Counted from the stretch's first letter, positions 18,495 to 27,390 are shown. The stretch is DNA of 64,000 bases from Actinomadura harenae (GCF_003696215.1 NZ_RFFG01000016.1:61357-125356); one strand, 5' to 3'. The notes: generated by a model from the letters alone, not told the origin. A program made the numbers and translations.

Positions 18495-19007
18495 CTACGA
18501 GACCATGCGGTCGCATTCCTCCACGGTGGCCTCGTAGTTGCGCTGCAGGAAGGTCTGAACGGTAGCCAGTTCCTCGCCGGAGAAGGCGGCCATGACTTGT
18601 CGACTGCGGGCGTCGAGCCTCTCGTAGAGGGCCGCGATCCGCTCCAGCCCTTCAGGGGATGCCTCGACCAACACGCGCCGACGGTCTTGGGGATCCTGCA
18701 TGCGCTGCACGTAGCCCGCCTTCTCCAGACGGTCGAGCATGTGCGTGACCGCGCCGGTGGTGCGTGCCAGCTGGGTGCTGAGTGCACCGGCGGTGGAGGC
18801 TCCGGCGCGGTTGAGGACGTGCAGGCAGAGCAAGTCGGTCGTGGCGATGCCCAGACGCTGGGCGATCAGGTCGTTGAAGCGGCCCAGGGCTCCTGCGAGG
18901 TCGGTCATGGCCTCGATGATCCGGCCGGCCGGGTCTGCCACCCCTCCGTCCGCGGCCGACTCCGAGTCCGCTGCGGGCAGTCGCCCACCCTTCGGGTTGA
19001 CGGACAT
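18495..19007 (-). CDS. MarR-family regulator
   Basis: Protein of 170 residues with a MarR winged helix: GIATTDLLCLHVLNRAG, TAGALSTQLARTTGAVTHMLDRLEKAGYV and wing DPQDRRRVLV. The first 25 residues are a low-complexity leader. GGGAG lies 5 nt before the ATG at 19007, favouring it over an in-frame GTG at 19013. It is divergent from the DHA2 exporter at 19099 with 91 bp between, the classic arrangement for a ligand-responsive repressor of an efflux pump. Confidence 0.92.
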   Translation of the reverse strand: MSVNPKGGRLPAADSESAADGGVADPAGRIIEAMTDLAGALGRFNDLIAQRLGIATTDLLCLHVLNRAGASTAGALSTQLARTTGAVTHMLDRLEKAGYVQRMQDPQDRRRVLVEASPEGLERIAALYERLDARSRQVMAAFSGEELATVQTFLQRNYEATVEECDRMVS

Positions 19008-19034
19008 CCACACTCCCGTTTATCTTCGCGATTC

Positions 19035-19047
19035 AGATACTTAATCT
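19035..19047. promoter_or_regulatory. Possible MarR operator
   Basis: AGATACTTAATCT, an imperfect palindrome in an AT-rich patch, lies in the 91-bp spacer between the divergent MarR and exporter genes. MarR proteins bind short AT-rich palindromes in such positions. Support is positional only. Confidence 0.35.
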
Positions 19048-19098
19048 TGCAGCTAGTCTAGCGACGCGCTGCGACAACCATGAACAGGAGGGCTTCCC

Positions 19099-20571
19099 GT
19101 GTCCACCGGCACGACATCCCCCGCCCCCACACCTGTCACGGGCACGGGCCGCACCGTGGCGCTCGTCGTCATCCTGCTGGCGAGCTTCATGGACCTGCTC
19201 GACGTGACCATCGTGAACATCACCCTCCCGTCCGTCGAAAACGACCTCGGCGCCTCGTCGGCGCAACTGCAGTGGATGCTCACCGGCTACACACTCGCCT
19301 TCGCCCTCGGCATCATCACCGGGGCCCGGCTCGGTGACCTCTTCGGCTACAAACGCACCTTCCTCGTGGGCATCGCCGGCTTCACCATCGCTTCCGCCCT
19401 GTGCGGCGGCGCTCCGACAGCCGAGGCGCTGGTGGTCGCCCGCATCGTCCAGGGCCTCTTCGCGGCGGCGATGGTCCCCCAGGTGCTCTCGCAGATCCAG
19501 GTGATGTACGCACCCCATGAGCGCGGCGGCGCGATGGCGGCCTTCTCCTCCCTGTCCGGACTGGCGGCCGCCGCCGGTCCCATTCTCGGCGCCGCTCTGC
19601 TGGAGGCCGACTGGTTCGGCCAAGGCTGGCGCGCGGTCTTCTGGATCAACGTCCCCGTCGGCGCTCTGGCCCTGGCCGCCGCCCTCATGGTTCTGCCGGA
19701 GGCGCGCGGCGCCACCCGGCCGCGACTGGACGCCGTCGGTATGCTCCTGTCCGCAGCGGGCCTCGTCCTGATCCTCTACCCGCTGATCAAAGGCAGTGCG
19801 GAACGCCCCTGGCCGCTGTGGACGTACCCCAGCATGGCAGTGGGCATCGCCGTGCTCGCCGTCTTCGTCCGGCACCAGAGGTCCCTGTCCGCCCGCAGTC
19901 GCTCCCCGCTGATCGAGACCGGCCTGTTCCGGATCCGTTCGGTCGGCGGTGGTCTCCTGGTGCAGTTCTTGTTCTTCCTGCCGGTGATGGGCTTCTTCCT
20001 CACCTTCATGCAGCTGCTCCAGCCTGGCCTCGGCATGACCCCCATGAAGGCGGGCCTGACGATCCTGCCTTGGCCCATCGCCACCACCGTCGCCGCCGGC
20101 CTTGGAGCAGCGGTGCTGCTGCCCCGCCTCGGACGCACCACCGTCCAGATCGGAATCGTCGTCCTCGCCGCAGGATTCGTCCTGCTCGCAGCAACCGCCA
20201 CGGACGCCACCCACGACACCGGCGTTCTGGCCTTCCTTCCCGGCGTCATCGTCGGCGGCGCCGGCATGGGGCTGACCGTCGCCCCCCTGGCTCAGCTCAC
20301 CCTCGAAGAAGTCCCGGCCGTCCACGCCGCCTCCGGCTCCGGGTTGTTCAACACCGTCGCCCAGCTCGCCGCCTCCGTTGGCGTGGCCGTCATCGGCACG
20401 GTCTTCTTCAGCCGCCTGACAGGACACAGCGGTCCGGCTCTCGACCGCTACACGACCGCCTACGGCGCCACCCTCTGGGCCAGCCTCCTCTTGCTCGCCG
20501 CCACCCTTGCCGCCTCCTTCCTCCTGCCCCACAAGAAGAAGGCCTCCGAGCAGGTCTCATCGCCTACGTAG
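19099..20571 (+). CDS. MFS drug:H+ antiporter, DHA2 family
   Basis: Protein of 490 residues with about 14 hydrophobic segments. LLDVTIVNITLPSVENDLG in helix 1 is the DHA2 motif, followed by WMLTGYTLAFALGIITGARLGDLFGYKR and RIVQGLFAAAM. It would extrude a toxic compound across the cytoplasmic membrane. GGAGG precedes the GTG start. Expression is probably controlled by the divergent MarR protein. It is different enough from the exporter at 5821 to be an independent acquisition. Confidence 0.93.
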   Translation: MSTGTTSPAPTPVTGTGRTVALVVILLASFMDLLDVTIVNITLPSVENDLGASSAQLQWMLTGYTLAFALGIITGARLGDLFGYKRTFLVGIAGFTIASALCGGAPTAEALVVARIVQGLFAAAMVPQVLSQIQVMYAPHERGGAMAAFSSLSGLAAAAGPILGAALLEADWFGQGWRAVFWINVPVGALALAAALMVLPEARGATRPRLDAVGMLLSAAGLVLILYPLIKGSAERPWPLWTYPSMAVGIAVLAVFVRHQRSLSARSRSPLIETGLFRIRSVGGGLLVQFLFFLPVMGFFLTFMQLLQPGLGMTPMKAGLTILPWPIATTVAAGLGAAVLLPRLGRTTVQIGIVVLAAGFVLLAATATDATHDTGVLAFLPGVIVGGAGMGLTVAPLAQLTLEEVPAVHAASGSGLFNTVAQLAASVGVAVIGTVFFSRLTGHSGPALDRYTTAYGATLWASLLLLAATLAASFLLPHKKKASEQVSSPT

Positions 20572-20644
20572 CCGGCTCTTGCCGATGCGGAAGTCGTTCG
20601 CACACGACCGAGGTTCTGAACAGCTGCCCAGGACCCGAAGGGGC

Positions 20645-20683
20645 GAGAATGGGCGGACACCGGGCCGTGGTCCGCCCATTCTC
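20645..20683. terminator. Bidirectional hairpin between convergent genes
   Basis: Perfect 14-bp arms GAGAATGGGCGGAC/GTCCGCCCATTCTC enclose an 11-nt loop, between the end of the exporter (20571) and the end of the HxlR gene (20797). AT-rich sequence follows on the plus strand (CATCGGTCATTTCTG). It would serve both transcripts. Confidence 0.7.
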
Positions 20684-20796
20684 ACATCGGTCATTTCTGA
20701 GCACGCGAATCGTCGCCGTCATCACGCAGAGCTACTTTGCGGCTGGTCGCACGTACACGAGTCCTGAGCCGATCACCCGTTCGCACTCGCGGTCTT

Positions 20797-21477
20797 TCAG
20801 GTGGTCTCGCCTTGGCCGTCCTCGGCGGGGCGCACGGTGGCGGGCAGGGTGCTGATCAGGTGCTGGAATCGTTGGAGGGGTTCGGGCTTGCCGGTGATGT
20901 CCACGTCGCGGTCCGCGCGGGCGAAGACGTAGGCGGCCAGGGACTCGGTGGTCGCGGTGATGGTGACGTCCGCCTGTGCGGGTGCGGTCTTCGCGGTCAG
21001 CGACCATTGGTGGCCGTCGCTTTCGAGCAGGTAGTCCGTGCCGTCGAGCCGGAAGTGCCAGCGGGTCGGTTCGTGGTCGGCGGTGGCGAGGTCGATGCCC
21101 TGGACGATGGCGCGGAGCAGGTGCTCGGCGTGTAGCGGTTCGCCGGCCTGGGGCCAGCGCCACGCGTGCTGGAGCCCCCACTGCCCGAGCGTGTCGATGA
21201 CGGGTCCGAGGTCGGCCCCGGCCGGCGTCAGGTGGTACCAGACCTCGCGCCGGCCCGGCTCGCGGTCGGCGGCGACGATTCCGTTGTCCTCGAGCTCGCG
21301 CAGGCGCTGGCTGAGCGTCTTGGGTGTGATCCCGCCGAGGCGCTCCATCAGGTCGGTGAACCTCTTGGCGCCGGTGAGCAGGTCGCGGATCACCAGCAGG
21401 GTCCACCGGTCGCCGACACGTTCCAGGGCGCGTGCGACCAGGCAGAAGTGGTCGTAGGTGCGAACGTTCCGAGTCAC
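20797..21477 (-). CDS. HxlR-family regulator with C-terminal SCP2-like domain
   Basis: Protein of 226 residues. The first 100 residues are an HxlR winged helix with the conserved early Cys in YDHFCLVARALERVGDRWTLL and FTDLMERLGGITPKTLSQRL. The rest (about 120-215) looks like a small sterol-carrier/SCP2-type domain, a combination known in actinobacterial HxlR proteins and possibly ligand-binding. It starts at a GTG and is divergent from the membrane protein at 21549, whose promoter region contains direct repeats. Confidence 0.88.
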   Translation of the reverse strand: MTRNVRTYDHFCLVARALERVGDRWTLLVIRDLLTGAKRFTDLMERLGGITPKTLSQRLRELEDNGIVAADREPGRREVWYHLTPAGADLGPVIDTLGQWGLQHAWRWPQAGEPLHAEHLLRAIVQGIDLATADHEPTRWHFRLDGTDYLLESDGHQWSLTAKTAPAQADVTITATTESLAAYVFARADRDVDITGKPEPLQRFQHLISTLPATVRPAEDGQGETT

Positions 21478-21493
21478 GTCCTCATAATACTGG

Positions 21494-21534
21494 TTGACAG
21501 ATACTATCTCTTACATACTATCTTGGAGATATCT
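21494..21534. promoter_or_regulatory. Sigma-70-like promoter overlapped by HxlR-type repeats
   Basis: TTGACA (21494-21499) and TACTAT (21516-21521) are spaced 16 bp, the best housekeeping-like promoter seen in the window, reading toward the membrane gene at 21549. A 9-bp direct repeat ATACTATCT lies at 21501-21509 and 21515-21523, and the palindrome AGATATCT at 21527-21534. The repeats cover the spacer and the -10 box, so a protein bound there would block transcription; the divergent HxlR gene is the obvious candidate. Confidence 0.6.
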
Positions 21535-21548
21535 ACAAGGAGGGTGCC

Positions 21549-22328
21549 ATGTACGACCCACCTGGATATCTGTGGGCGATCACGATCATCGGAGTCACCG
21601 CGTTCCCGCTCGTCACCTGCGTCGTGCTCTACGGCGGCGCGGAACACGCCGGTCTGAGCCGAAGCCGCGCGGCGCTGCTCGCCGGCGGAGCGGCCGTCGT
21701 CATCGGCGGCTGGTTCGCCGCCAGCGCGGTGATCGCGGACAACGGCTGGTACGGCAGGCAGCCCGGCGTTCAGATGCCGTGGATACCGATCGCGGTGGTC
21801 GGCTTCCTGAGCACGCTGCTGGCCCTCGGCCGGATCCCGGCGGTGAAGCACGCCCTGGAGGCCCCAGGCATGACGAGCCGTCTCCTGCTCCCCCACTCGT
21901 TCCGCGTGACCGGGGTGGTCTTCCTGCTCGTCATGGGCCTCGGTCATCTGCCCGCGCTGTTCGCCCTACCCGCGGGTCTGGGTGACATCGCCGTCGGGGT
22001 CGCCGCGCCCGTGGTCGCGCGCAAACTCGCCCAGGGCACGGGGTACCGCGCCGCCCGGCGGTTCCACGCTTTCGGCATCGCCGACCTGGTCGTGGCCATG
22101 GTCCTTGGGGCCCTCACCGGGTACCAGCTGCTCAACGTCCCGTCGTCCGGCGCGGCGATCAGCGCACTCCCGCTCGTGCTGATCCCGACGGCCGCCGTGC
22201 CCCTGCTGTTCGCCCTGCACATCACGTCGCTGTCCCAGCTCGCCACAGCCTCACGGACGCCGCGGCCGACGACCGGTTCGCCCTTGGAACCGCGCGCCAT
22301 CGTCGCGGACGGGCCCAGCGTCCCGTGA
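21549..22328 (+). CDS. Polytopic membrane protein of unknown function
   Basis: Protein of 259 residues with about seven hydrophobic segments and a short hydrophilic C-terminal tail. I do not recognise a catalytic or transporter signature; the internal stretch LVMGLGHLPALFALPAGLGDIAVGVAAP is reminiscent of conserved actinomycete membrane proteins without assigned role. AAGGAGG gives a strong ribosome binding site. Control by the divergent HxlR regulator suggests induction by a small molecule. Confidence 0.8.
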   Translation: MYDPPGYLWAITIIGVTAFPLVTCVVLYGGAEHAGLSRSRAALLAGGAAVVIGGWFAASAVIADNGWYGRQPGVQMPWIPIAVVGFLSTLLALGRIPAVKHALEAPGMTSRLLLPHSFRVTGVVFLLVMGLGHLPALFALPAGLGDIAVGVAAPVVARKLAQGTGYRAARRFHAFGIADLVVAMVLGALTGYQLLNVPSSGAAISALPLVLIPTAAVPLLFALHITSLSQLATASRTPRPTTGSPLEPRAIVADGPSVP

Positions 22329-22431
22329 ACGAGGAAGGCCCCGGCCAGACCATCGAGACCCGGGTCCGCTGGGGAGAACGCTGACCGTACCTGCCGCGTT
22401 GGGCGTCGGAGGCGGCGGGCGGGCGTGTTCC

Positions 22432-22463
22432 GGCGGTCCTGCGCTGCTCAGCGCAGGACCGCC
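22432..22463. terminator. Hairpin overlapping the ArsR stop codon
   Basis: Perfect 14-bp arms GGCGGTCCTGCGCT/AGCGCAGGACCGCC around a 4-nt loop span the stop codon and last codons of the minus-strand ArsR gene and lie 104 bp after the plus-strand membrane gene. It probably terminates both. Confidence 0.6.
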
Positions 22464-23533
22464 GCCAGCAGGTCGGCTCCCAGCGTCGTCAGGTCAGGCA
22501 CGTTGAGGGCGTATCGGACGTAACGTCCCTGCCGTTGGGACGTGAGCAGGCCCGCGCGGCGCAGGACGGCGAGGTGCCGGGAGACCTCCGGCGGTGAGAG
22601 CTCCCAGGCGTGGGCCAGCTCGCCGGTGGTGTGCGGGCCGCGGGCCAGGGTGCGGAGCAGCCGCAGCCGAACCGGATGTGCGAGTGCCTCCAGCCGATGC
22701 GTGACCGCTTCGAGCGACACGGGCTCCGATGGACTCGCCTCGGCCACGGGGTACTGCACCACCGGCTGCCACCCGGGCGCGTGAACCACCACCAGGTGCG
22801 GGCGGCCGAAGACACTGGGGAGGAAGGTGACTCCGGTGTCGTGAGCGGTGGTCGCGTTGTCCTGCAGCTTGTCCACGATGATGCCGTCGCCGTCCGGCGC
22901 CAGGGTCACGGCGCCGGAGACCGACGCGAGCGCCGCCCCGATGCCCTGGCGCTTCAGCAGGTCGTTCTTCAGGCGCAGGTCGGTGGCGAGTCGCACGGCG
23001 ACGTCCGTCCAGGCGGCGTCGAAGAAGGCCTCGGCGCACTGTTCGAGGGTGTGACGCACCCGCGTCCGGACGGCTGCGGGGTCCGCGAGCAGCCGTTCCG
23101 CGAAGGCCTCCTGGAGCGTGCCGCGGGCCTGGGCCAGGTCCAGGGCCCGCTCGCGCGCTGTCGCGTCGGCGAGTGGCGACGGCCCGGCGAAGTGGACCCG
23201 GTTGCTGCCGCACGTGGTGACGAGCGCGGCGGTCACGTAGGTCTCGTCGTCGATCCGGTCCACGTCGTCCAGCTCCTCGGCGAGCGTCGGCCGGGGACGG
23301 GCGGGGACCAGGAAGTCGGCTCGCGAGGAACGCCAGAGGAACTCCGCCTCCTTGAGCCGCTCGGCCAACTCCGGCCGCAGCCCGGCCCAGACGTCCCCGG
23401 CCCAGCCGGCGAGCTGCGGGTGATGCCCGGGTTCGGCCAGCACGTGCAGCATCGCGGTCAGCTCGGCCAGTGGCGAGGCCGCGAACCGCAGCCGCCCGGA
23501 CGGCAGGCCACCGATGTCGATCCTCAACGTCAT
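22448..23533 (-). CDS. ArsR-type regulator with large N-terminal domain
   Basis: Protein of 361 residues. The DNA-binding winged helix is at the C-terminus (about 275-350): LEALAHPVRLRLLRTLARGPHTTGELAHAWELSPPEVSRHLAVLRRAGLL. The first 260 residues form a conserved actinomycete domain (DUF5937-like), probably a sensor. The typical metal-binding Cys box of ArsR is absent, so a metal signal is unlikely. Divergent from the MFS gene at 23624, across a palindrome, it is probably its repressor. Confidence 0.87.
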   Translation of the reverse strand: MTLRIDIGGLPSGRLRFAASPLAELTAMLHVLAEPGHHPQLAGWAGDVWAGLRPELAERLKEAEFLWRSSRADFLVPARPRPTLAEELDDVDRIDDETYVTAALVTTCGSNRVHFAGPSPLADATARERALDLAQARGTLQEAFAERLLADPAAVRTRVRHTLEQCAEAFFDAAWTDVAVRLATDLRLKNDLLKRQGIGAALASVSGAVTLAPDGDGIIVDKLQDNATTAHDTGVTFLPSVFGRPHLVVVHAPGWQPVVQYPVAEASPSEPVSLEAVTHRLEALAHPVRLRLLRTLARGPHTTGELAHAWELSPPEVSRHLAVLRRAGLLTSQRQGRYVRYALNVPDLTTLGADLLAAVLR

Positions 23534-23573
23534 CCCCTCATCATCGCTGGTCGAAGGGCCGATGACCGCGTCG

Positions 23574-23592
23574 ATTGACGGCGTCCGTCAAT
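23574..23592. promoter_or_regulatory. Palindrome between ArsR-type and MFS genes
   Basis: ATTGACGG and CCGTCAAT flank a 3-bp centre: a 19-bp operator-sized palindrome 31 bp before the MFS start and 40 bp before the regulator start. It is the only clear symmetric site in this divergent spacer, so it is the likely binding site of the regulator. Confidence 0.6.
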
Positions 23593-23623
23593 CGTTCCGG
23601 GCATCCCGGAGGCCGGACGCACC

Positions 23624-24874
23624 GTGGACGCCATGGCAACCACCACCAAGATCCAGCCGCGCGCCCTCGTCCGCGCCTCCGGAGGACCCCGCTATGCCGT
23701 CGCCCTGGCCGTGGACGCGCTCGGCACCGGCCTGCTGCGGCCCTTTCTGCTGCTCTACGGGGTGACGGTGCTGAGGCTGTCCGCGTCGGCCACCGGCATC
23801 GCCATGACGATCGGCGTCGTCGTGGGCCTGGCCTGCATGCCGGCCGTCGGCCGGTGGCTCGACCGGGGCGCACGCAGCACGGTCGTGGCGGCGTCCATGC
23901 TGGTGCGGGTGCTGGGCGTGGCGCTGCTGATGGCCACCCCGGCGGGACACGTCTGGCCGTTCGCGGCGGCGGCGCTCTTCCTCGGCATCGGCAACCAGGC
24001 ATGGCCCGCCGCCCATGCGGCCCTCGTGGCCACGGTCTCCCACGGCCGCGAACGCGACGCCGCTCTCGCGGGAGGCCGCGCCCTGCGCAACGCGGGCCTG
24101 GGCGTGGGCGCCCTCCTCGCCACCGCATGCCTGGCAGGCGGTGCCTCCGCACTGCAGGCGCTCGCGGCCGTCACCGGGCTCGCCTATCTCGCCGCGGCGG
24201 CCTTGGCCTGGTCGGTCCACCTGCACGCGGACCCGGCGGCCGCCCCGTCCAGGGACGGGGCCGACGGGCCCGCGCCTCGGATGCTCGCGCTGCTGGCCGC
24301 CAACGTGATCTACGCCTTCTGCCTCAACGTCACCGAGATCGCGCTCCCCCTGATCCTGGTCACACAGCTGCACGCGTCCCCGGTGTGGTCGGCGGCCGTC
24401 TTCGTGGCGAACACGGTGCTGGTGGTCACCCTCCAGGTTCCGCTCACCGTCCTGCTGTCCCGCTTCTCCCGGCGGACCGTGCTGGCTCTCGCCGGCGTGC
24501 TTCTCGCCGCGTCCTACCTGGGCTTCCTGGCGGCCACCTCCCTGGGACACGTCTGGGGCGCCCCGGCCGTCGCCGTCGTGTCCGTGGCCAGCACCATCGG
24601 CGAGATCATCTACGCCGGCACCGCCACCGCGCTCGTCACCGCCATCGCCCCGGCCCATGTCCTCGGACGCGCCCTCGCCCGCTTCCAGCTCTCCACCGGC
24701 TTCGGCCTCGCCGTCTCCCCTGCGGTCACCACCGGCCTCGCCGCCCACGGCTCGGCCGCCCTCTGGGGCAGCCTCTCCGCCGCGACGCTCCTGTCCGCCT
24801 CCGCCGTCGCCACCAACAAGGACCGGGCAACGCGACTCAGCGGCTTCCGGCGCCGGGCACGAGCAGGCTCGTGA
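23624..24874 (+). CDS. MFS transporter (12 TMS)
   Basis: Protein of 416 residues with about 12 hydrophobic segments. GRWLDRGARSTVV in the first cytoplasmic loop and a long central loop rich in Ala/Asp separate two six-helix halves. No family-specific substrate motif is seen. The GTG at 23624 has CGGAGG 11 nt upstream; an ATG at 23633 is possible. It is probably regulated by the divergent ArsR-type protein. Confidence 0.88.
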   Translation: MDAMATTTKIQPRALVRASGGPRYAVALAVDALGTGLLRPFLLLYGVTVLRLSASATGIAMTIGVVVGLACMPAVGRWLDRGARSTVVAASMLVRVLGVALLMATPAGHVWPFAAAALFLGIGNQAWPAAHAALVATVSHGRERDAALAGGRALRNAGLGVGALLATACLAGGASALQALAAVTGLAYLAAAALAWSVHLHADPAAAPSRDGADGPAPRMLALLAANVIYAFCLNVTEIALPLILVTQLHASPVWSAAVFVANTVLVVTLQVPLTVLLSRFSRRTVLALAGVLLAASYLGFLAATSLGHVWGAPAVAVVSVASTIGEIIYAGTATALVTAIAPAHVLGRALARFQLSTGFGLAVSPAVTTGLAAHGSAALWGSLSAATLLSASAVATNKDRATRLSGFRRRARAGS

Positions 24875-25077
24875 CCTTGGCGATCACCTCGAAGCAGGGA
24901 CGCTCTCCAACGTCCCACGCCGGTACTCCGCCCTTCACGCGCGTGGCGCGGGGCCGTGCGGCACATGTGGTGACCTGCGTGTTGATCGGGTGAATATCCG
25001 GTGCTGATCGATACGCCGTACTTGTGATGCCCGGAGCGGACGGAACCGCCGTCCGCGAGCACCGGGAGACATCACAC

Positions 25078-26487
25078 GTGAGAATCCATCCCCCCGCCTC
25101 GCGCGCCGTCATGGCGCTCCTCGCCGGAGCCGCGCTGGTCGCGACCGCCGGCGCCGCCACCACCGCCTCGGCGTCCACCCCTGCCTCGCCGACGCCGCCG
25201 GACGGCGGGCACGTATCCGGCCACCAGGTCGCGGCCCTGCGCGGCGCCGCCCTCAACAGGACGGTCCCGAAGGGCGTCACGCAGCGCTTCATGAACCACC
25301 GGAAGGGCGTCGGGTTCATGAAGCCCTCGCCCCGGACGCTCTCCCCCGCCGTCTCCGGCTGGGACGGCGCGCAGCACCTCACCTGGGGCGTCACCATGAA
25401 GGGCACCGGCGTCGCGGGCGGCGTCACCACGCAGTCGGTGAACCCGAACGGACGGCTGCAGAACCCGTCCGACCCCGACACCGTCTACGCCCCGACCTTC
25501 CTGCCGAACGCCAAGCAAGGCTGCATCGAGGTCACCACCTGGTACAACGCGGGCAGCGCCCAGATCGGCGCCTGGAACTGGTGCGACCCGAAGGGCCAGT
25601 ACGGCTTCCAGGCAGGCGTCCCGATCGACCAGAACTTCCTCGGCACCTACACCAACGGCGACTCGTCCTACCGCGTCTGGCAGCAGCAGACCGACGCCTC
25701 GCCCAACACCTGGACGGCCTACCTCTACAACTACAAGACCAAAGCGTGGGACTCCCTGTTCACCAGCTCCGGCACGTCCGGGCTGACGAACTACCCGGCG
25801 GGCTTCGGCTGGAACATGTGGGAGGTCTACACGAACTACAACGCCTCCACCGGCCAGGGCTGGTACTGCAACGACTTCACCCCCCAGCGCTGGACGAGCC
25901 GCGACCTGTCCCTCCTGCCCCCGGGCGGCAGCTGGACCAAGGCGGACGCCTCCAGCACCAACACCGACACCCCCCGTACCGACAACGGCCTGTGCAACGA
26001 CGGCCGCGCCTTCCGCACCACCGACGGCCCGGCCGCCTGGGAGGTCGTCCCCACGTCCGGGACCTTCCCGACGCAGCGCGTGAAGCTGCACTCGGCAACC
26101 GGCTACAACGCCGACGTGGACGGCGCGCTGACCGCCAACGGCACCAAGGTGAAGGCCGAGGTCGACAACGGCAACGACGCCCAGCGCTGGAACCTGGTCG
26201 GCCAGGCCGACGGCAGCTACGAGGTGCAGTCGGCCATCGCCACCGGCAGCGCCCTGGACGCCAACACCAACACCGCCTCCACCGTGGACGGCACCTCCTA
26301 CTACACGCAGCTGTGGTCCTTCGGCGGCGGCACCAACCAGAAGTGGCGGTTCAACGCCCAGCCGGACGGCACCTACACGATCACCGCCTACGACGGCGGC
26401 TGCCTGACCACCAACGGCCAGGGCAGCGTGCTGGGCTACTGGAAGTGCACCGGCGCCACCAACCAGAAGTGGCAGATCACCCAGTAA
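25078..26487 (+). CDS. Secreted protein with C-terminal ricin-type lectin domain
   Basis: Protein of 469 residues. A Sec signal peptide is clear (basic RIHPPASR, hydrophobic core MALLAGAALVATAGAA, then ASA). The middle domain (about 85-300) is rich in Trp, Tyr and Asn (CIEVTTWYNAGSAQIGAWNWC, AGFGWNMWEVYTNYN) and looks carbohydrate-active or carbohydrate-binding, but I cannot place it in a family. The C-terminal part (about 325-469) has QxW-type beta-trefoil signatures: AQRWNLVG, NQKWRFNA and NQKWQITQ. The GTG at 25078 with GGGAG 9 nt upstream gives the cleanest signal peptide. Probably an extracellular glycan-targeted enzyme or adhesin. Confidence 0.85.
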   Translation: MRIHPPASRAVMALLAGAALVATAGAATTASASTPASPTPPDGGHVSGHQVAALRGAALNRTVPKGVTQRFMNHRKGVGFMKPSPRTLSPAVSGWDGAQHLTWGVTMKGTGVAGGVTTQSVNPNGRLQNPSDPDTVYAPTFLPNAKQGCIEVTTWYNAGSAQIGAWNWCDPKGQYGFQAGVPIDQNFLGTYTNGDSSYRVWQQQTDASPNTWTAYLYNYKTKAWDSLFTSSGTSGLTNYPAGFGWNMWEVYTNYNASTGQGWYCNDFTPQRWTSRDLSLLPPGGSWTKADASSTNTDTPRTDNGLCNDGRAFRTTDGPAAWEVVPTSGTFPTQRVKLHSATGYNADVDGALTANGTKVKAEVDNGNDAQRWNLVGQADGSYEVQSAIATGSALDANTNTASTVDGTSYYTQLWSFGGGTNQKWRFNAQPDGTYTITAYDGGCLTTNGQGSVLGYWKCTGATNQKWQITQ

Positions 26488-26647
26488 CCCGCTTCACCGG
26501 ACAGACAGCGTGACGCGGCAGGAAGCCCGACCACCCGAGCCGGGCTTCCTGCCGACACAAACCCGGAATGGGCGCGCGACCCCGCGGCAGGGGGCGGGCC
26601 CACTGCTCGTTCACAGCATTAGGCCAGGCTCTGGGAGCATCGAGCCC

Positions 26648-27220
26648 GTGCACACCGAGGCGAACATCCAGGCCGTGGAAGCCCATGTCTGCGGCTTCTT
26701 CACCGGACACCTCGCCGAGTCGGTCAGCCGTCCCCCGCGAGCAGGACGCCCCCAGGCGCCGCCCGACCTCCGGCTGCTCACCATCGCCCCCGGCCCGCGG
26801 ATCGACAGCTGGACCTACATCACCGCAGGCTGCTGGAACGCGGCCCCCAATGACCACGGGCATGGTGTGGAATTCGTGCTGTCAGCGCCCGTGTGCGACG
26901 AGAGCTTCGCCGAACTGCTCACCATGGTCGCCTCCTACCACCTGGCCCACAGGCTGGACCTTCACCACGCCCTGCCCATCGGACGGCCCTGGGTTCCCGG
27001 TTCAGCCTGCGATCACCTGCTCATCTCCCTGCCCTACCTCCACGGACCCGACCTCGAGCACTGCCCCCTGCCCGGCGGCCACGCCCGCCTGCTCTGGACG
27101 CTGCCCGTCACCGCCGCCGAGGTGACCTTCCGCCGCGAGCACGGCCACGAAGCCCTCGAACAACGCTTTGACCAGGCAGCCATCATCCCCACCGACCCAG
27201 CCCGCCCCTCCGTGGCCTGA
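26648..27220 (+). CDS. Suppressor-of-fused (SUFU) domain protein
   Basis: Protein of 190 residues matching the SUFU family: LRLLTIAPGPRIDSWTYITAGCW, HGHGVEFVLSAPVCDESFAELLTMVASYH, LDLHHALPIGRPWVPGSACDHLLISLPY and the terminal TFRREHGHEALEQRFDQAAI. The bacterial function is unknown; in some genomes SUFU proteins act as immunity proteins of polymorphic toxins. The GTG at 26648 follows GGGAG; longer in-frame versions add a low-complexity leader. No partner toxin is visible nearby. Confidence 0.82.
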   Translation: MHTEANIQAVEAHVCGFFTGHLAESVSRPPRAGRPQAPPDLRLLTIAPGPRIDSWTYITAGCWNAAPNDHGHGVEFVLSAPVCDESFAELLTMVASYHLAHRLDLHHALPIGRPWVPGSACDHLLISLPYLHGPDLEHCPLPGGHARLLWTLPVTAAEVTFRREHGHEALEQRFDQAAIIPTDPARPSVA

Positions 27221-27390
27221 CGGCTCGACAGGCCGAGACGGCGATTCGGATCGATCTCGACGCCGCTGGCGCGGCTCACAGCGGACTGGTTCGTCTGGAT
27301 GCTGCGCGGTTGTTGCTGGTCAGGCCTCCGTCGACACCACAGCGGTGACCGCGCTGGCCGCCGTCCGGCACTCGGGCGCTGCCAGCCAGG

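Noticed and set aside
19033..20532. 499-codon minus-strand frame opposite the exporter
   Set aside because: Gly/Glu/Asp/Gln-rich composition is the antisense of a hydrophobic transporter, not a protein.
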